A stretch of 64,000 nt of DNA, taken from the NCBI RefSeq assembly GCF_022761125.1, contig NZ_JAKWJR010000015.1, forward strand, positions 35,980 through 99,979, read 5' to 3'. Numbering within the stretch: position 1 is the stretch's first letter; every line of letters starts with the position of its first letter. A program made the translations under genes and the position numbers. This DNA comes from Nocardioides sp. SR21 (GTDB lineage: Bacteria > Actinomycetota > Actinomycetes > Propionibacteriales > Nocardioidaceae). Below the pieces are notes generated by a model. The model did no database searches, was not told where the DNA came from, and saw only the letters and a program-made list of their open reading frames with translations. Below, piece by piece: positions 15,786 through 26,426 of the stretch.

Positions 15786-16556
15786 TCAGTGGACGGTGTT
15801 GACCTGGGTGACGATCGCCTGCGCCCCGACGTACGCCGGCTGCGAGCCGCGCACCGAGGCGAGGACCTCGATCGACGTGTCGTCCTCGGTCACCGTGATG
15901 ACGTGGCTGCCGCTGGTCTGGCCCGCGTCCTCGTAGCTGCCCGGCAGGTCGGCCGTCCAGATGGTCCCCGGGATGTTCCCGCCGTCCTGGTCGATGGTGA
16001 CGACGCCGTAGTCGTAGCAGCACTCGCTGCCGCCGAAGAACTGAGCCGTGACGTCCAGCCGGTAGGTCCCGCGGTCGAGCTCGAGCGTCAGCACCGGGAC
16101 CTCGCGATCGCCGCCGTCGTTGTTCTCGACCGGGACGAGCCAGTGGCCGCCCATCGGCTCGGCGCCGTCGTCGGACTCGCTGGTCCACTGCTCGAAGATC
16201 GACACGATCCCCGAGTCGCCCGGCTCGCCGGCAGCGCCAGGAGCGCCCTTGGGACCCTGCGCACCCGCAGCGCCAGGCTCGCCCTTCGGCCCCTGCTCGC
16301 CCTGCGGTCCGGCCGGGCCGGCCGGACCCGGAGCACCGTCGGCACCGTCCGCGCCGTTCTTGCCGTTCTTCACCACACCCGGCGCGAGCTCGGACTTGCC
16401 GACGCTGTTCGGGGCGAGGTTGTCGGCCGTGATGGTGTTCCGGGCGATCTGGTCGCCCGTGATCAGCCGTGCGGCGACCGCGCCGGAGGCGCCGCCGGCC
16501 ACGAACATCCCGGTGGCGGCCAGGACCGCGAGACCGACCTTGCTGCTGTGCTTCAT
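15786..16556 (-). CDS. Secreted collagen-like repeat protein
   Basis: A 256-residue exported protein. A signal peptide (KHSSKVGLAVLAATG, then small residues to AVAA) is followed by the conserved actinobacterial segment RLITGDQIARNTI. About 17 uninterrupted Gly-X-Y triplets (rich in GPA, GPK, GAD, GEP) come next, then a C-terminal beta-rich globular domain with a CC pair (SECCYDY). It resembles bacterial collagen-like surface proteins, likely trimeric and extracellular. ATG at 16556 is preceded by AAGG at 6 bp; starts at 16562 and 16580 lack this spacing. No LPXTG anchor is seen, so attachment is unclear. Confidence 0.86.
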   Translation of the reverse strand: MKHSSKVGLAVLAATGMFVAGGASGAVAARLITGDQIARNTITADNLAPNSVGKSELAPGVVKNGKNGADGADGAPGPAGPAGPQGEQGPKGEPGAAGAQGPKGAPGAAGEPGDSGIVSIFEQWTSESDDGAEPMGGHWLVPVENNDGGDREVPVLTLELDRGTYRLDVTAQFFGGSECCYDYGVVTIDQDGGNIPGTIWTADLPGSYEDAGQTSGSHVITVTEDDTSIEVLASVRGSQPAYVGAQAIVTQVNTVH

Positions 16557-16648
16557 CTGCATCCTTCGCTCGAATGACATGAGCTCAGGACGCTATCGGC
16601 CCTGCGCCTTCGGCGCGGGCATTTTCGGACGGAACTAGCCCGAAGGGG

Positions 16649-17302
16649 TTAGACGCTGCTCCCGGGAAGCTCGCCGCCGGGGTCGGTCACGCCGCCCGCG
16701 CAGGAGGCGAACGGCTCCGGCGCGGTCACGCCGTCGCCGAACCGCTCGATGAACATCTCGAGGCGCGGGTCGTCGGCGCCGGTCAGCTCCAGCTGCTTGC
16801 CCCAGACCGTGACCACCACCGGCGAGGGCAGGCCGTCGTACGGCGACAGGATGCCGTTCTGCGGCAGCGCCGCGATCAGCTCGTCGACCTCGTCCTCGCC
16901 CAGCTCGTCCGGGTCGTAGGTGATCCAGACGGTCCCGTGCTCGAGGTCGTGCACGGCGTTCTCGTCGCGCACCGGCTCGTCGTACACCCCGCAGTCGAGC
17001 CACGCCGGCGCGTGCGGACCGCCCGCCGGCGGCGTCTGCGGGTAGTCGATGTCGCCCTGCTCGTGCTGGTTGCTCAGGTCGCCGTACGACGCCACCTCGC
17101 TGAGGTCGCGGCTCACGGGCGTCTCGTTCGCGAACATCGTCGCGGCGACGACCACGCCGGCGATGATCAGCACGCCGATCAGGGCGAGGACGAGGACCAG
17201 CGCCCGCGACTGCGGCGCGGACGCGGGCGCGGGCGTCTCCGGCAGCAGCTCCGGTGGCGGCGGGGGCGGCGGGTAGGACGGCGGCGGCGGGATCTCGCTC
17301 AT
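16649..17302 (-). CDS. DUF3105 membrane-anchored protein
   Basis: A 217-residue protein: a Pro-rich cytoplasmic N-terminus (about 1-45), one transmembrane helix (LVLVLALIGVLIIAGVVV), and an outer domain. The domain has typical DUF3105 motifs: PPAGGPHAPAW, CGVYDEPVRDENAVHDLEHG, and VWGKQLEL. The paired Cys and conserved His (PHAP, HDLEHG) suggest a metal or redox site, but its function is unknown. Start ATG 17302 overlaps the thiamine-binding-type gene by 4 bp. Last gene in a four-gene translationally coupled series. Confidence 0.88.
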   Translation of the reverse strand: MSEIPPPPSYPPPPPPPELLPETPAPASAPQSRALVLVLALIGVLIIAGVVVAATMFANETPVSRDLSEVASYGDLSNQHEQGDIDYPQTPPAGGPHAPAWLDCGVYDEPVRDENAVHDLEHGTVWITYDPDELGEDEVDELIAALPQNGILSPYDGLPSPVVVTVWGKQLELTGADDPRLEMFIERFGDGVTAPEPFASCAGGVTDPGGELPGSSV

Positions 17303-17601
17303 CCGCCGGCCAGCAGCTTCTCGACGCGCTCGACCTTCGCGGTCAGCTGACCGTCCCAGCCCGGGCGGATGTCGGCCTTGAGCACCAGCCCGACCCGCGG
17401 GGACACCTCGGCCACGACGTCGACGGCCTTCTTCACGACGGCCATCACCTCGTCCCACTCCCCCTCGACGTTCGTGAACATCGAGTTGAGCTCGTACGGG
17501 AGGCCCGAGTCCTTCACGACCCGGACGGCGGCCGCGACCGCCTCGGACACGCTGCCGGTCTCGTCGCCGGTCGTCGGGGAGATGCTGAACGCCACGATCA
17601 T
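17299..17601 (-). CDS. MTH1187 family thiamine-binding-type protein (DUF77)
   Basis: A 100-residue protein of the MTH1187/YkoF superfamily. It has the characteristic start IVAFSISPTTG, SVSEAV, the YELNSMFTNVEGEWDEV segment and a C-terminal RVGLVLKADIRPG strand. Relatives bind thiamine or hydroxymethylpyrimidine. It is coupled at both ends: its ATG overlaps the sigma-factor stop (17598-17601), and its stop overlaps the DUF3105 start. Co-expression with a sigma factor is unusual for a metabolite-binding protein. Confidence 0.85.
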   Translation of the reverse strand: MIVAFSISPTTGDETGSVSEAVAAAVRVVKDSGLPYELNSMFTNVEGEWDEVMAVVKKAVDVVAEVSPRVGLVLKADIRPGWDGQLTAKVERVEKLLAGG

Positions 17602-18086
17602 GCCGAAACCGTAGCGAGTCCCTCCGTACGCAGCCGGGCCAGGGCGTCGCGGGCCTGCGACTTCACGGTGCCGACCGAGATGCCGAGTGCCCGGGCGGTC
17701 TCGGCCTCGGTGAGGTCCTCGTAGTACCGCAGCACGATCACCGCGCGCTGCCGCGGCGGCAGCGCGGCCAGCGCCCGCCGCAGGGCGACCCGGTCGTCGA
17801 CCGGCTCGTCCACCGCCGTCTCCGGCACCTGGTCGGTGTGCACCTCGCGCCACCGCCGGGTCCGCCAGCGGTTGACGGCCTCGCGCGCCAGGATCTTGCG
17901 CACGTACGGCTCCGGGTGGTCGGCGATCTTCTTCCAGTGCGGCACCGCCTTCACCAGCGCGACCTGCACGAGGTCCTCGGCGTCCTGGTGCGAGCCGGTG
18001 AGGAGGTACGCCGTCCGCACCAGCGCCGGCATCCGCGCGGCGACGTACTCGTCGAAGCCCGCGCGGGTCGGGTCAGGGCCGGACAC
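17598..18086 (-). CDS. SigE-family RNA polymerase sigma factor (ECF group, Streptomyces type)
   Basis: A 162-residue ECF-like sigma factor. Region 2 includes FDEYVAARMPALVRTAYLL and the DAEDLVQVALVK core. Region 4 includes ALAALPPRQRAVIVLRYYEDLTE and the helix-turn-helix GISVGTVKSQARDALARLR. It should direct RNA polymerase to a small regulon. Its start lies 14 bp inside the 3' end of the upstream membrane-protein gene, so it is translationally coupled to that likely sensor or anti-sigma partner. GTG start at 18086. Confidence 0.92.
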   Translation of the reverse strand: MSGPDPTRAGFDEYVAARMPALVRTAYLLTGSHQDAEDLVQVALVKAVPHWKKIADHPEPYVRKILAREAVNRWRTRRWREVHTDQVPETAVDEPVDDRVALRRALAALPPRQRAVIVLRYYEDLTEAETARALGISVGTVKSQARDALARLRTEGLATVSA

Positions 18087-19401
18087 GTCGCCTCCAGAGC
18101 AGGAGGAGACCGGCAGCGACGAGCACGGTGCCGACGATCAGTCCGGCCACCAGGCGCGGGTCCAGGGGGCCGGGCGGCTCCTCCGCGTCGAACGTCGGCG
18201 CGCCGAGGAGGTCGGTCGCGAACGTCGGCTGGTTGCCGTCGTTCCAGTCGTACGTCGTGACAGCGGTGGACGTGCCGGTCTCCACGTCCAGTCGCTGGAG
18301 GGCGACTCGCTCAGCGTCGGGCTCCGGCGCCCGGATGACCGCGATCTCGGTCGGCCCGGTCCACTGCAGGACCTCGAGGCTGCGCGCCGAGTCCGGGACC
18401 AGGCTCAGCTCGGCGAACCCCCCTCCGGCCGGCACCGATCCTGCCTTGACCTTGTTCGGGACGCTCTGGCCGTCGAGGTCCGACCCGCCCCACACTCCCG
18501 CGACGTGCTGCCCCCGCGGATCGACGACCGGCGTCGACGTCATGTTGTCCGAGCGACGGATCCTGATAGGGAGCGGGTCGTCGCCCGGATCGTCCAGGTC
18601 GAGCAGGCCATACCCCTTGGCCATGCTCACGACGACCTTGCCGTCACCGACCACCGACGCGAAGGAGGAGTAGTTCTCACCGTCGAGCCGGATCGGGGCA
18701 GCCCCCGTGGTGAGGTCCCACGTCCACGTCCCGTAGCGGTTGGACATCCCGTCGCCGTCCCCGGCTTCGGCCCACTGGCCGTAGTCGAGCACCAGACGGT
18801 GGTCGTCTGCCCACGCGAGGTCATCGACGGCAAGGCCGTGCTCGGTCTCGATCGCCTGCCGCACGGTGTCTCCGGTGGTCGTGTCGTACACCGCGAACCC
18901 GACGATGGGTGCGTCGCCGTTGGGGGCGCCGCTCGGCTCACCTGTCAGCCAGTACGCGATGTGTCGCCCGTCCGGTGCCAGCGCGGACTCGACCTCTCCG
19001 GAGCCCGGGACGTCCAGGAATCGGTACTCCCCCGTGGTCGCCGAGATCCCCACGAGCTCGTACGACGTGCCCGTCCACGAGCCGCGTTCGGCGGACACCA
19101 CGGCGGCCAGCTGCCCCAGCGGTCCCTCGTCGTCCGTGCCCGGCAGCCACCTGCTCGGCGCGTAGACCCGGTCGGGCAGGCCCGCCGGCGTGCCCGCGGG
19201 CTGCGGCGCCGGCGGCACGGAGCGCTGCCACGAGATCCCGGCGACCAGCGCGACCACCACGGCCGCAGCGGCCACGATCACCACCGTCCCGGCCAGCCGG
19301 GCGCGGCGGTAGCGCCGGCCGCGGTCCCACAGGTCGGGGGCAGGGCCGCCGGACGGGACGTCGTCGGCGAGCTCGGCGAGCCGGTCGTGCAGCGTGGTCA
19401 T
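18073..19401 (-). CDS. Membrane protein with beta-propeller-like outer domain, coupled to a sigma factor
   Basis: A 442-residue protein. A short N-terminal part (LHDRLAELADDV) resembles anti-sigma N-termini. A transmembrane helix follows at about 38-58, then about 350 residues of repeated beta-strand/turn segments (YRFLDVPG, HIAYWLTG, YGTWTWDL, VSMAKGYGLL) suggesting a propeller, then a C-terminal helix (LVAGLIVGTVLVAAGLLLLW) and RRRVRP. ATG at 19401 has an excellent GGAGGA. The overlap with the sigma gene implies a functional pair. It could be the sensor/anti-sigma factor. I do not recognise a named family. Confidence 0.75.
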   Translation of the reverse strand: MTTLHDRLAELADDVPSGGPAPDLWDRGRRYRRARLAGTVVIVAAAAVVVALVAGISWQRSVPPAPQPAGTPAGLPDRVYAPSRWLPGTDDEGPLGQLAAVVSAERGSWTGTSYELVGISATTGEYRFLDVPGSGEVESALAPDGRHIAYWLTGEPSGAPNGDAPIVGFAVYDTTTGDTVRQAIETEHGLAVDDLAWADDHRLVLDYGQWAEAGDGDGMSNRYGTWTWDLTTGAAPIRLDGENYSSFASVVGDGKVVVSMAKGYGLLDLDDPGDDPLPIRIRRSDNMTSTPVVDPRGQHVAGVWGGSDLDGQSVPNKVKAGSVPAGGGFAELSLVPDSARSLEVLQWTGPTEIAVIRAPEPDAERVALQRLDVETGTSTAVTTYDWNDGNQPTFATDLLGAPTFDAEEPPGPLDPRLVAGLIVGTVLVAAGLLLLWRRRVRP

Positions 19402-19448
19402 GGGTCCTCCGGAGGTGGTCTCACCTCTACCCACGCATCGACCGGCCC

Positions 19449-19491
19449 AAAAAGAGGGGTGGCCCGCCCGAGAGATCTCGGACGGGCCACC
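19449..19491 (-). terminator. Rho-independent terminator of the aconitase gene
   Basis: On the minus strand a strong stem (GGTGGCCCG paired with CGGGCCACC, plus an inner CCGAGA/TCTCGG) is followed by a run of five T. It lies 17 bp past the aconitase stop codon. Confidence 0.9.
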
Positions 19492-19507
19492 GCTGACCTC
19501 GGTCGGA

Positions 19508-22312
<2,805 letters not shown>

Positions 22313-22421
22313 TGCAGTCATCTCCTTGGCGTCTCGTCGTCGTCTCGGCTGCTCTCCCCATCCTGCCGTCGTGCGCGAGGCGTGGAAAAGGAAGGCTGCC
22401 CTAACTCGTGGATGCGATGTC

Positions 22422-22435
22422 TCTTGATATCAAGA
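22422..22435. promoter_or_regulatory. 14-bp perfect palindrome upstream of aconitase
   Basis: TCTTGATATCAAGA is a perfect inverted repeat, AT-rich in a 70 percent GC context. It lies 110 bp before the aconitase start and 27 bp after the stop of the methyltransferase gene. Probable transcription-factor site for acnA, and it overlaps a TTGATA that could act as a -35 box. The regulator is unknown. Confidence 0.55.
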
Positions 22436-22461
22436 TACACGAGGTCAAGCAGAAAAGCCCG

Positions 22462-23562
22462 TCAGCGGGTCAGCAGTGCGACGCACTCCACGTGGTGGGT
22501 CATCGGGAACAGGTCGAACGCCCGGATGTCGGCCAGCCGGTAGCCGTGCTCGGCGAAGATCGCGACGTCGCGCGCCAGGGCCGCCGGGTCGCAGGCGACG
22601 TACGCGACCGCGCGCGGCGCGCGGTCGACGACCTGCTCGACCACGGCCCGGCGGGCGCCCTCGCGCGGCGGATCCAGCACGACCAGGTCGAAGGGCTCGT
22701 CGAAGGCCGTGGCGAGGACCTTGCCCACGTCGCCGGACTGGACGACGACCCCCGGGCTGTTGCGGGCCGAGAGCTTGGACGCGGCGGCATCGCCCTCGAT
22801 CGCGACCACCCGGCCGGACTCCCCGACCGCGTCGCGCAGGAAGGCGGCGAACAGCCCGACCCCGGCGTACAGGTCGAGGCACCGCTCCCCCGGCTGCGGC
22901 TGGAGCATCTCGAGGACCGTCGTGACGAGGACGTCGGGGGCACCGGGGTGCACCTGCCAGAACCCGTCGGCGGCGACCTGGAAGTGCCGGCCGAGCGCAC
23001 GGTGGTCGGACGGCTCCGGCGACTCGATCAGGCAGTCGTCGATCGCGACGAGGTCGTTCGACCGGTGCTTGCGCATCGCCCGGCCACCGCCGGGGAGGGT
23101 GACGTAGCGCTGACGGGTGCGCCAGCGCAGCCCGTCGTCGTCACCGGGCACCGCCTCGACCTCGACGTCGCTCTCGATCCTGGCCAGTCGGGCGAGCTGC
23201 TCGCGCACCACCGCGGTCTTCAGGTCCCGCTGCCGCGGCAGCGCGACGTGCTGGAAGTCGCAACCGCCGCACCTCCCCGGGCCGGCGTACGGGCACGGGG
23301 GCTCGACGCGGTCGCCGGAGGCCTCGAGCACCTCGACGGCGTCGCCCCGCCAGAACCGGTCGCCCTCGGTGCCCTCGGTGATCTCGACGACCACCCGCTC
23401 GCCGGGGATCGCGTGCCGGACGAAGACGACGCGCGACTCCGGCGGGTCCAGCCGCACGATGCAGTGGCCGCCGTGCGCGACCGGGCCGACGACCGCCTCG
23501 AACCGCGCGCCGACCCGCGAGGCACCGCGGGCCTGCTTCTGCCGCACCGGTCGCCTAGCCAT
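22462..23562 (-). CDS. TrmA/RumA-family class I SAM-dependent RNA (uracil-5-)methyltransferase
   Basis: A 366-residue enzyme expected to make 5-methyluridine in rRNA or tRNA. Region about 20-80 fits a TRAM RNA-binding domain. Cys90, Cys98 and Cys101 (CPYAGPGRCGGC) with a later Cys form a [4Fe-4S] site, as in RumA. The SAM site is DLYAGVGLFA. The VVLDPPREGA motif, catalytic Cys in YVACDPAAL and general base in HHVEC are all present. It follows the potassium transporter gene by 6 bp on the same strand, so they are probably co-transcribed. Whether it acts on rRNA or tRNA cannot be told. Confidence 0.92.
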   Translation of the reverse strand: MARRPVRQKQARGASRVGARFEAVVGPVAHGGHCIVRLDPPESRVVFVRHAIPGERVVVEITEGTEGDRFWRGDAVEVLEASGDRVEPPCPYAGPGRCGGCDFQHVALPRQRDLKTAVVREQLARLARIESDVEVEAVPGDDDGLRWRTRQRYVTLPGGGRAMRKHRSNDLVAIDDCLIESPEPSDHRALGRHFQVAADGFWQVHPGAPDVLVTTVLEMLQPQPGERCLDLYAGVGLFAAFLRDAVGESGRVVAIEGDAAASKLSARNSPGVVVQSGDVGKVLATAFDEPFDLVVLDPPREGARRAVVEQVVDRAPRAVAYVACDPAALARDVAIFAEHGYRLADIRAFDLFPMTHHVECVALLTR

Positions 23563-23568
23563 GGGAGG

Positions 23569-25644
23569 TCACTCGTCGTCCCGCGGGATCTGCCGGTCCC
23601 TCGAGCGCTCGGGCACGTTGCCCATCCGCAGCCCGGGCCGCACCCAGGCGCCCTCGCGCTCCTCGCGCTCGCGCACGATCTGCGACGAGCGCAGCTGGTA
23701 CGGCACCGACGTCACCATCACGCCGGGCGCGAACAGCAGCCGGCCCTTGAGGCGCAGCGCGGTCTGGTTGTGCAGCAGCTGCTCCCACCACCGGCCGACG
23801 ACGTACTCGGGGATGTAGACCGCGACGACGCCGCGCGGGTTCGCCCGCTTGATCTCCATCGCGTAGTCGACGATCGGGCGGATCAGCTCGCGGTACGGCG
23901 AGTGCAGCACCTTGAGAGGAACGTCGAGGTTGCGGTCGTCCCACTCCTCGAGGAGCCGATCGGTCGCAGCGTTGTCGACCGAGACGTAGACGGCCTCGAG
24001 GACGTTGGGCCGGGTGGCCTTGGCGAACGCGAGCGCCCGCAGGGTCGGCTTGTGCAGCTTGCCGACCAGCACGATCGCGTGCACCCGGGTCGGGAGGAGC
24101 TTGTCCTCCTCGTCGGCGGCCAGCTCGGCCTCGACGTTGTCGTAGTGACGACGGATCCCGCGCATGATCAGGAAGAACGCCACCATGCCGAGGATCGCGA
24201 TCCAGGCCCCGGCGAAGAACTTCGTGATCAGGACGACCACGAGCACGACGGCGGTGAGGCCGAGACCGAAGGTGTTGATCGCGCGCGAGCGGAGCATCCG
24301 ACGGCGTTCCGACGGGTCGGTCTCGGTCTTCAGCTTGCGGGTCCAGTGCCGGATCATGCCGAGCTGGCTGAGGTTGAACGAGACGAAGACGCCGACGATG
24401 TAGAGCTGGATCAGCTTCGTGGTCTGGGCCTCGAAGGCGACGATGAGCGCGATCGCCACGACCGCGAGGAACACGATGCCGTTGCTGTACGCGAGCCGGT
24501 CGCCACGCGAGCCCAGCGCCCGCGGCGCGAGCCCGTCGCGGGCCAGGATCGAACCGAGGACCGGGAACCCGTTGAACGCGGTGTTGGCCGCGAGCACGAG
24601 GATGATGCCGGTCACCGTGACGACGAAGTAGAAGCCCGCCGGGAAGCCGTCGAAGACGCCGGCGGCGATCTGGGAGATCACGGGGTGCTGGTCGTAGTCG
24701 TCCGGCACGGCGTCACCGGTCGCGGTCCGGAGCTGGTCGAGGTGGTGCGGGTCGACGTACCGGATGCTCATCTGCTGGGCGAGCACGATGACGCTCATCA
24801 TCATCGTGATCGCGATCAGGCCGAGCATCAGCAGCGTGGTCGCGGCGTTGCGACTCTTCGGCTTCCGGAAGGCCGGGACGCCGTTGGAGATCGCCTCCAC
24901 CCCGGTCAGGGCCGCGCAGCCCGAGGAGAAGGCGCGCGCGAGCAGGAAGATCATGGCCGCCTGGGAGATGGGGTCCTCCCAGCCGTCCTGCGGCTGGATG
25001 CGCAGGCTGGCGCTCTCCGCGTCCGGCAGGTCACCCGCGAGCATCCGCATGAAGCCGTAGGCGCACATGCCCAGGATCGCGACCATGAAGAGGTAGGTGG
25101 GGACCGCGAAGAACGTGCCGGACTCGCGGACGCCGCGCAGGTTCACCGCGGCCAGCAGGATCACCGCGGCGACGGCGACGGTCACCTCGTGCCCGATCAA
25201 CGCCGGGATGGCGCTGGCGCCGTACTGCGCCGCGTTGGAGATCGACACCGCGACCGTGAGGACGTAGTCCACGAGCAGTGCGCTCGCCACGGTCACCCCG
25301 GCGTTGCGGCCGAGGTTGACGGTCGCGACCTCGTAGTCACCCCCGCCCGACGGGTAGGCGTGCACCGTCTGCCGGTACGACGCGACGACGGTCAGCATCA
25401 CCAGGGCGACCGCGAGGCCGATCTTCCAGGACCAGGTGTAGGCCGACACTCCGGCGATGCCCAGCATGATGAAGATCTCGTCCGGGGCGTAGGCCACCGA
25501 CGAGAGCGCGTCGCTCGCGAAGACCGGGAGCGCGACCCGCTTGGGGAGAAGGGTCTCGCCCAGCTGGGAGCTGCGCAGCTTGCGCCCCAGCAGGATCCGT
25601 TTGGATACGTCGCCGACTCCCACGTCGGGAAACGTTAGCGCCAT
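23569..25644 (-). CDS. KimA-like APC-superfamily potassium transporter
   Basis: A 691-residue APC-superfamily protein with 12 predicted helices and a C-terminal cytosolic domain of about 170 residues. Its N-terminal half resembles the Bacillus high-affinity K+/H+ symporter KimA (YdaO): SDALSSVAY with Asp45 and Tyr52, SYRQTVHAYPSGGGDY, LLVDYVLTVAVSIS with Asp126 and Tyr127, and NLRGVRES. Such symporters are often annotated as amino-acid permeases. Divergence from two TrkA/RCK genes supports potassium uptake. The C-terminal domain of KimA binds c-di-AMP; binding here is inference. ATG 25644 is chosen; a GTG at 25623 is the alternative. Neither has a clear ribosome site. Confidence 0.85.
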   Translation of the reverse strand: MALTFPDVGVGDVSKRILLGRKLRSSQLGETLLPKRVALPVFASDALSSVAYAPDEIFIMLGIAGVSAYTWSWKIGLAVALVMLTVVASYRQTVHAYPSGGGDYEVATVNLGRNAGVTVASALLVDYVLTVAVSISNAAQYGASAIPALIGHEVTVAVAAVILLAAVNLRGVRESGTFFAVPTYLFMVAILGMCAYGFMRMLAGDLPDAESASLRIQPQDGWEDPISQAAMIFLLARAFSSGCAALTGVEAISNGVPAFRKPKSRNAATTLLMLGLIAITMMMSVIVLAQQMSIRYVDPHHLDQLRTATGDAVPDDYDQHPVISQIAAGVFDGFPAGFYFVVTVTGIILVLAANTAFNGFPVLGSILARDGLAPRALGSRGDRLAYSNGIVFLAVVAIALIVAFEAQTTKLIQLYIVGVFVSFNLSQLGMIRHWTRKLKTETDPSERRRMLRSRAINTFGLGLTAVVLVVVLITKFFAGAWIAILGMVAFFLIMRGIRRHYDNVEAELAADEEDKLLPTRVHAIVLVGKLHKPTLRALAFAKATRPNVLEAVYVSVDNAATDRLLEEWDDRNLDVPLKVLHSPYRELIRPIVDYAMEIKRANPRGVVAVYIPEYVVGRWWEQLLHNQTALRLKGRLLFAPGVMVTSVPYQLRSSQIVREREEREGAWVRPGLRMGNVPERSRDRQIPRDDE

Positions 25645-25665
25645 CGCGCCAGCGAGGGCGCTGGT

Positions 25666-25722
25666 GGTGGTCGAGCGAGCCGCGCGACCGAGGAACGAGG
25701 TCGCGACCGGCGTGTCGAGACC
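25666..25722 (+). repeat. 57-bp dispersed intergenic repeat (REP-like)
   Basis: The element runs from GGTGGTCGAG to GTGTCGAGACC. Its reverse complement recurs at 52588-52644 with three mismatches in 57 bases. It lies in the divergent kimA-like/trkA control region, 22-78 bp upstream of the transporter start. Confidence 0.85.
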
Positions 25723-25753
25723 GATGAAGTGGCGACGCTGTAGCGTCTGCCAC

Positions 25754-26416
25754 GTGCACGTCGTGATCATGGGTTGCGGACGCGTCGGCTCGACGCTGGC
25801 GCGCAGTCTCGAGGACCGCAACCACACCGTGTCGGTGATCGACAGCGAGCCCGACGCCTTCCGGCGCCTGGGCCCTGGGTTCAACGGCGACAAGATCACC
25901 GGCTACGGCTTCGACCAGGCGGTCCTGGAGAAGGCCGGCATCCGCCGCGCCGACGCCTTCGCCGCGGTCTCCAGCGGTGACAACTCGAACATCATCGCCG
26001 CGCGGGTCGCGCGCGAGACGTTCGGCATCCAGCAGGTCGTCGCCCGGATCTACGACCCGGGCCGCGCCGAGGTCTACCAGCGTCTCGGCATCACGACGGT
26101 CGCGACCGTGAAGTGGACCGCCGACCAGGTGCTGCGCCGGATCCTCCCGGCCGGCGCCGAGCCGGACTTCCGTGACCCTTCCGGCACGATCCGCCTCGAC
26201 CAGGTCCCGGTCAGCGAGCCGTGGATCGGCCACCGCACCGTCGACTTCCAGATGCAGTCGAAGAGCCGGATCGCCTGGATCGACCGGCTCGGCGAGGGCA
26301 TGCTCCCCACCCGCGACACCGTGATCCAGGAGGGCGACCTCCTGCACCTGGTGATGCGCGAGGAGAACGCCGCGCACGCCTACAAGGTCATCGACGCAGG
26401 CCCCGACGAGAGCTAG
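25754..26416 (+). CDS. TrkA-family potassium uptake regulatory protein (first of pair)
   Basis: A 220-residue RCK protein. The N-terminal Rossmann domain has GCGRVG at 6-11 and VIDSEPD after beta-2 (NAD/NADP binding). The C-terminal RCK_C domain is at about 135-220. TrkA proteins gate potassium transporters in response to nucleotides. GTG start at 25754 gives a natural MHVVIMG N-terminus. It is followed 10 bp later by a second trkA gene; this tandem matches the ceoB-ceoC pair of mycobacteria. No TrkH/TrkG pore gene is nearby, and the divergent neighbour is the KimA-like transporter. Confidence 0.93.
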   Translation: MHVVIMGCGRVGSTLARSLEDRNHTVSVIDSEPDAFRRLGPGFNGDKITGYGFDQAVLEKAGIRRADAFAAVSSGDNSNIIAARVARETFGIQQVVARIYDPGRAEVYQRLGITTVATVKWTADQVLRRILPAGAEPDFRDPSGTIRLDQVPVSEPWIGHRTVDFQMQSKSRIAWIDRLGEGMLPTRDTVIQEGDLLHLVMREENAAHAYKVIDAGPDES

Positions 26417-26426
26417 GAACACAGTC

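Noticed and set aside
16599..16626. GCGCC-TTC-GGCGC hairpin followed by ATTTTC as terminator
   Set aside because: The T-run is on the plus strand, whereas flanking genes are transcribed from the minus strand.
22408..25638. Long open frame antisense to the methyltransferase and potassium transporter
   Set aside because: Same composition artefact; both sense genes have recognised motifs.
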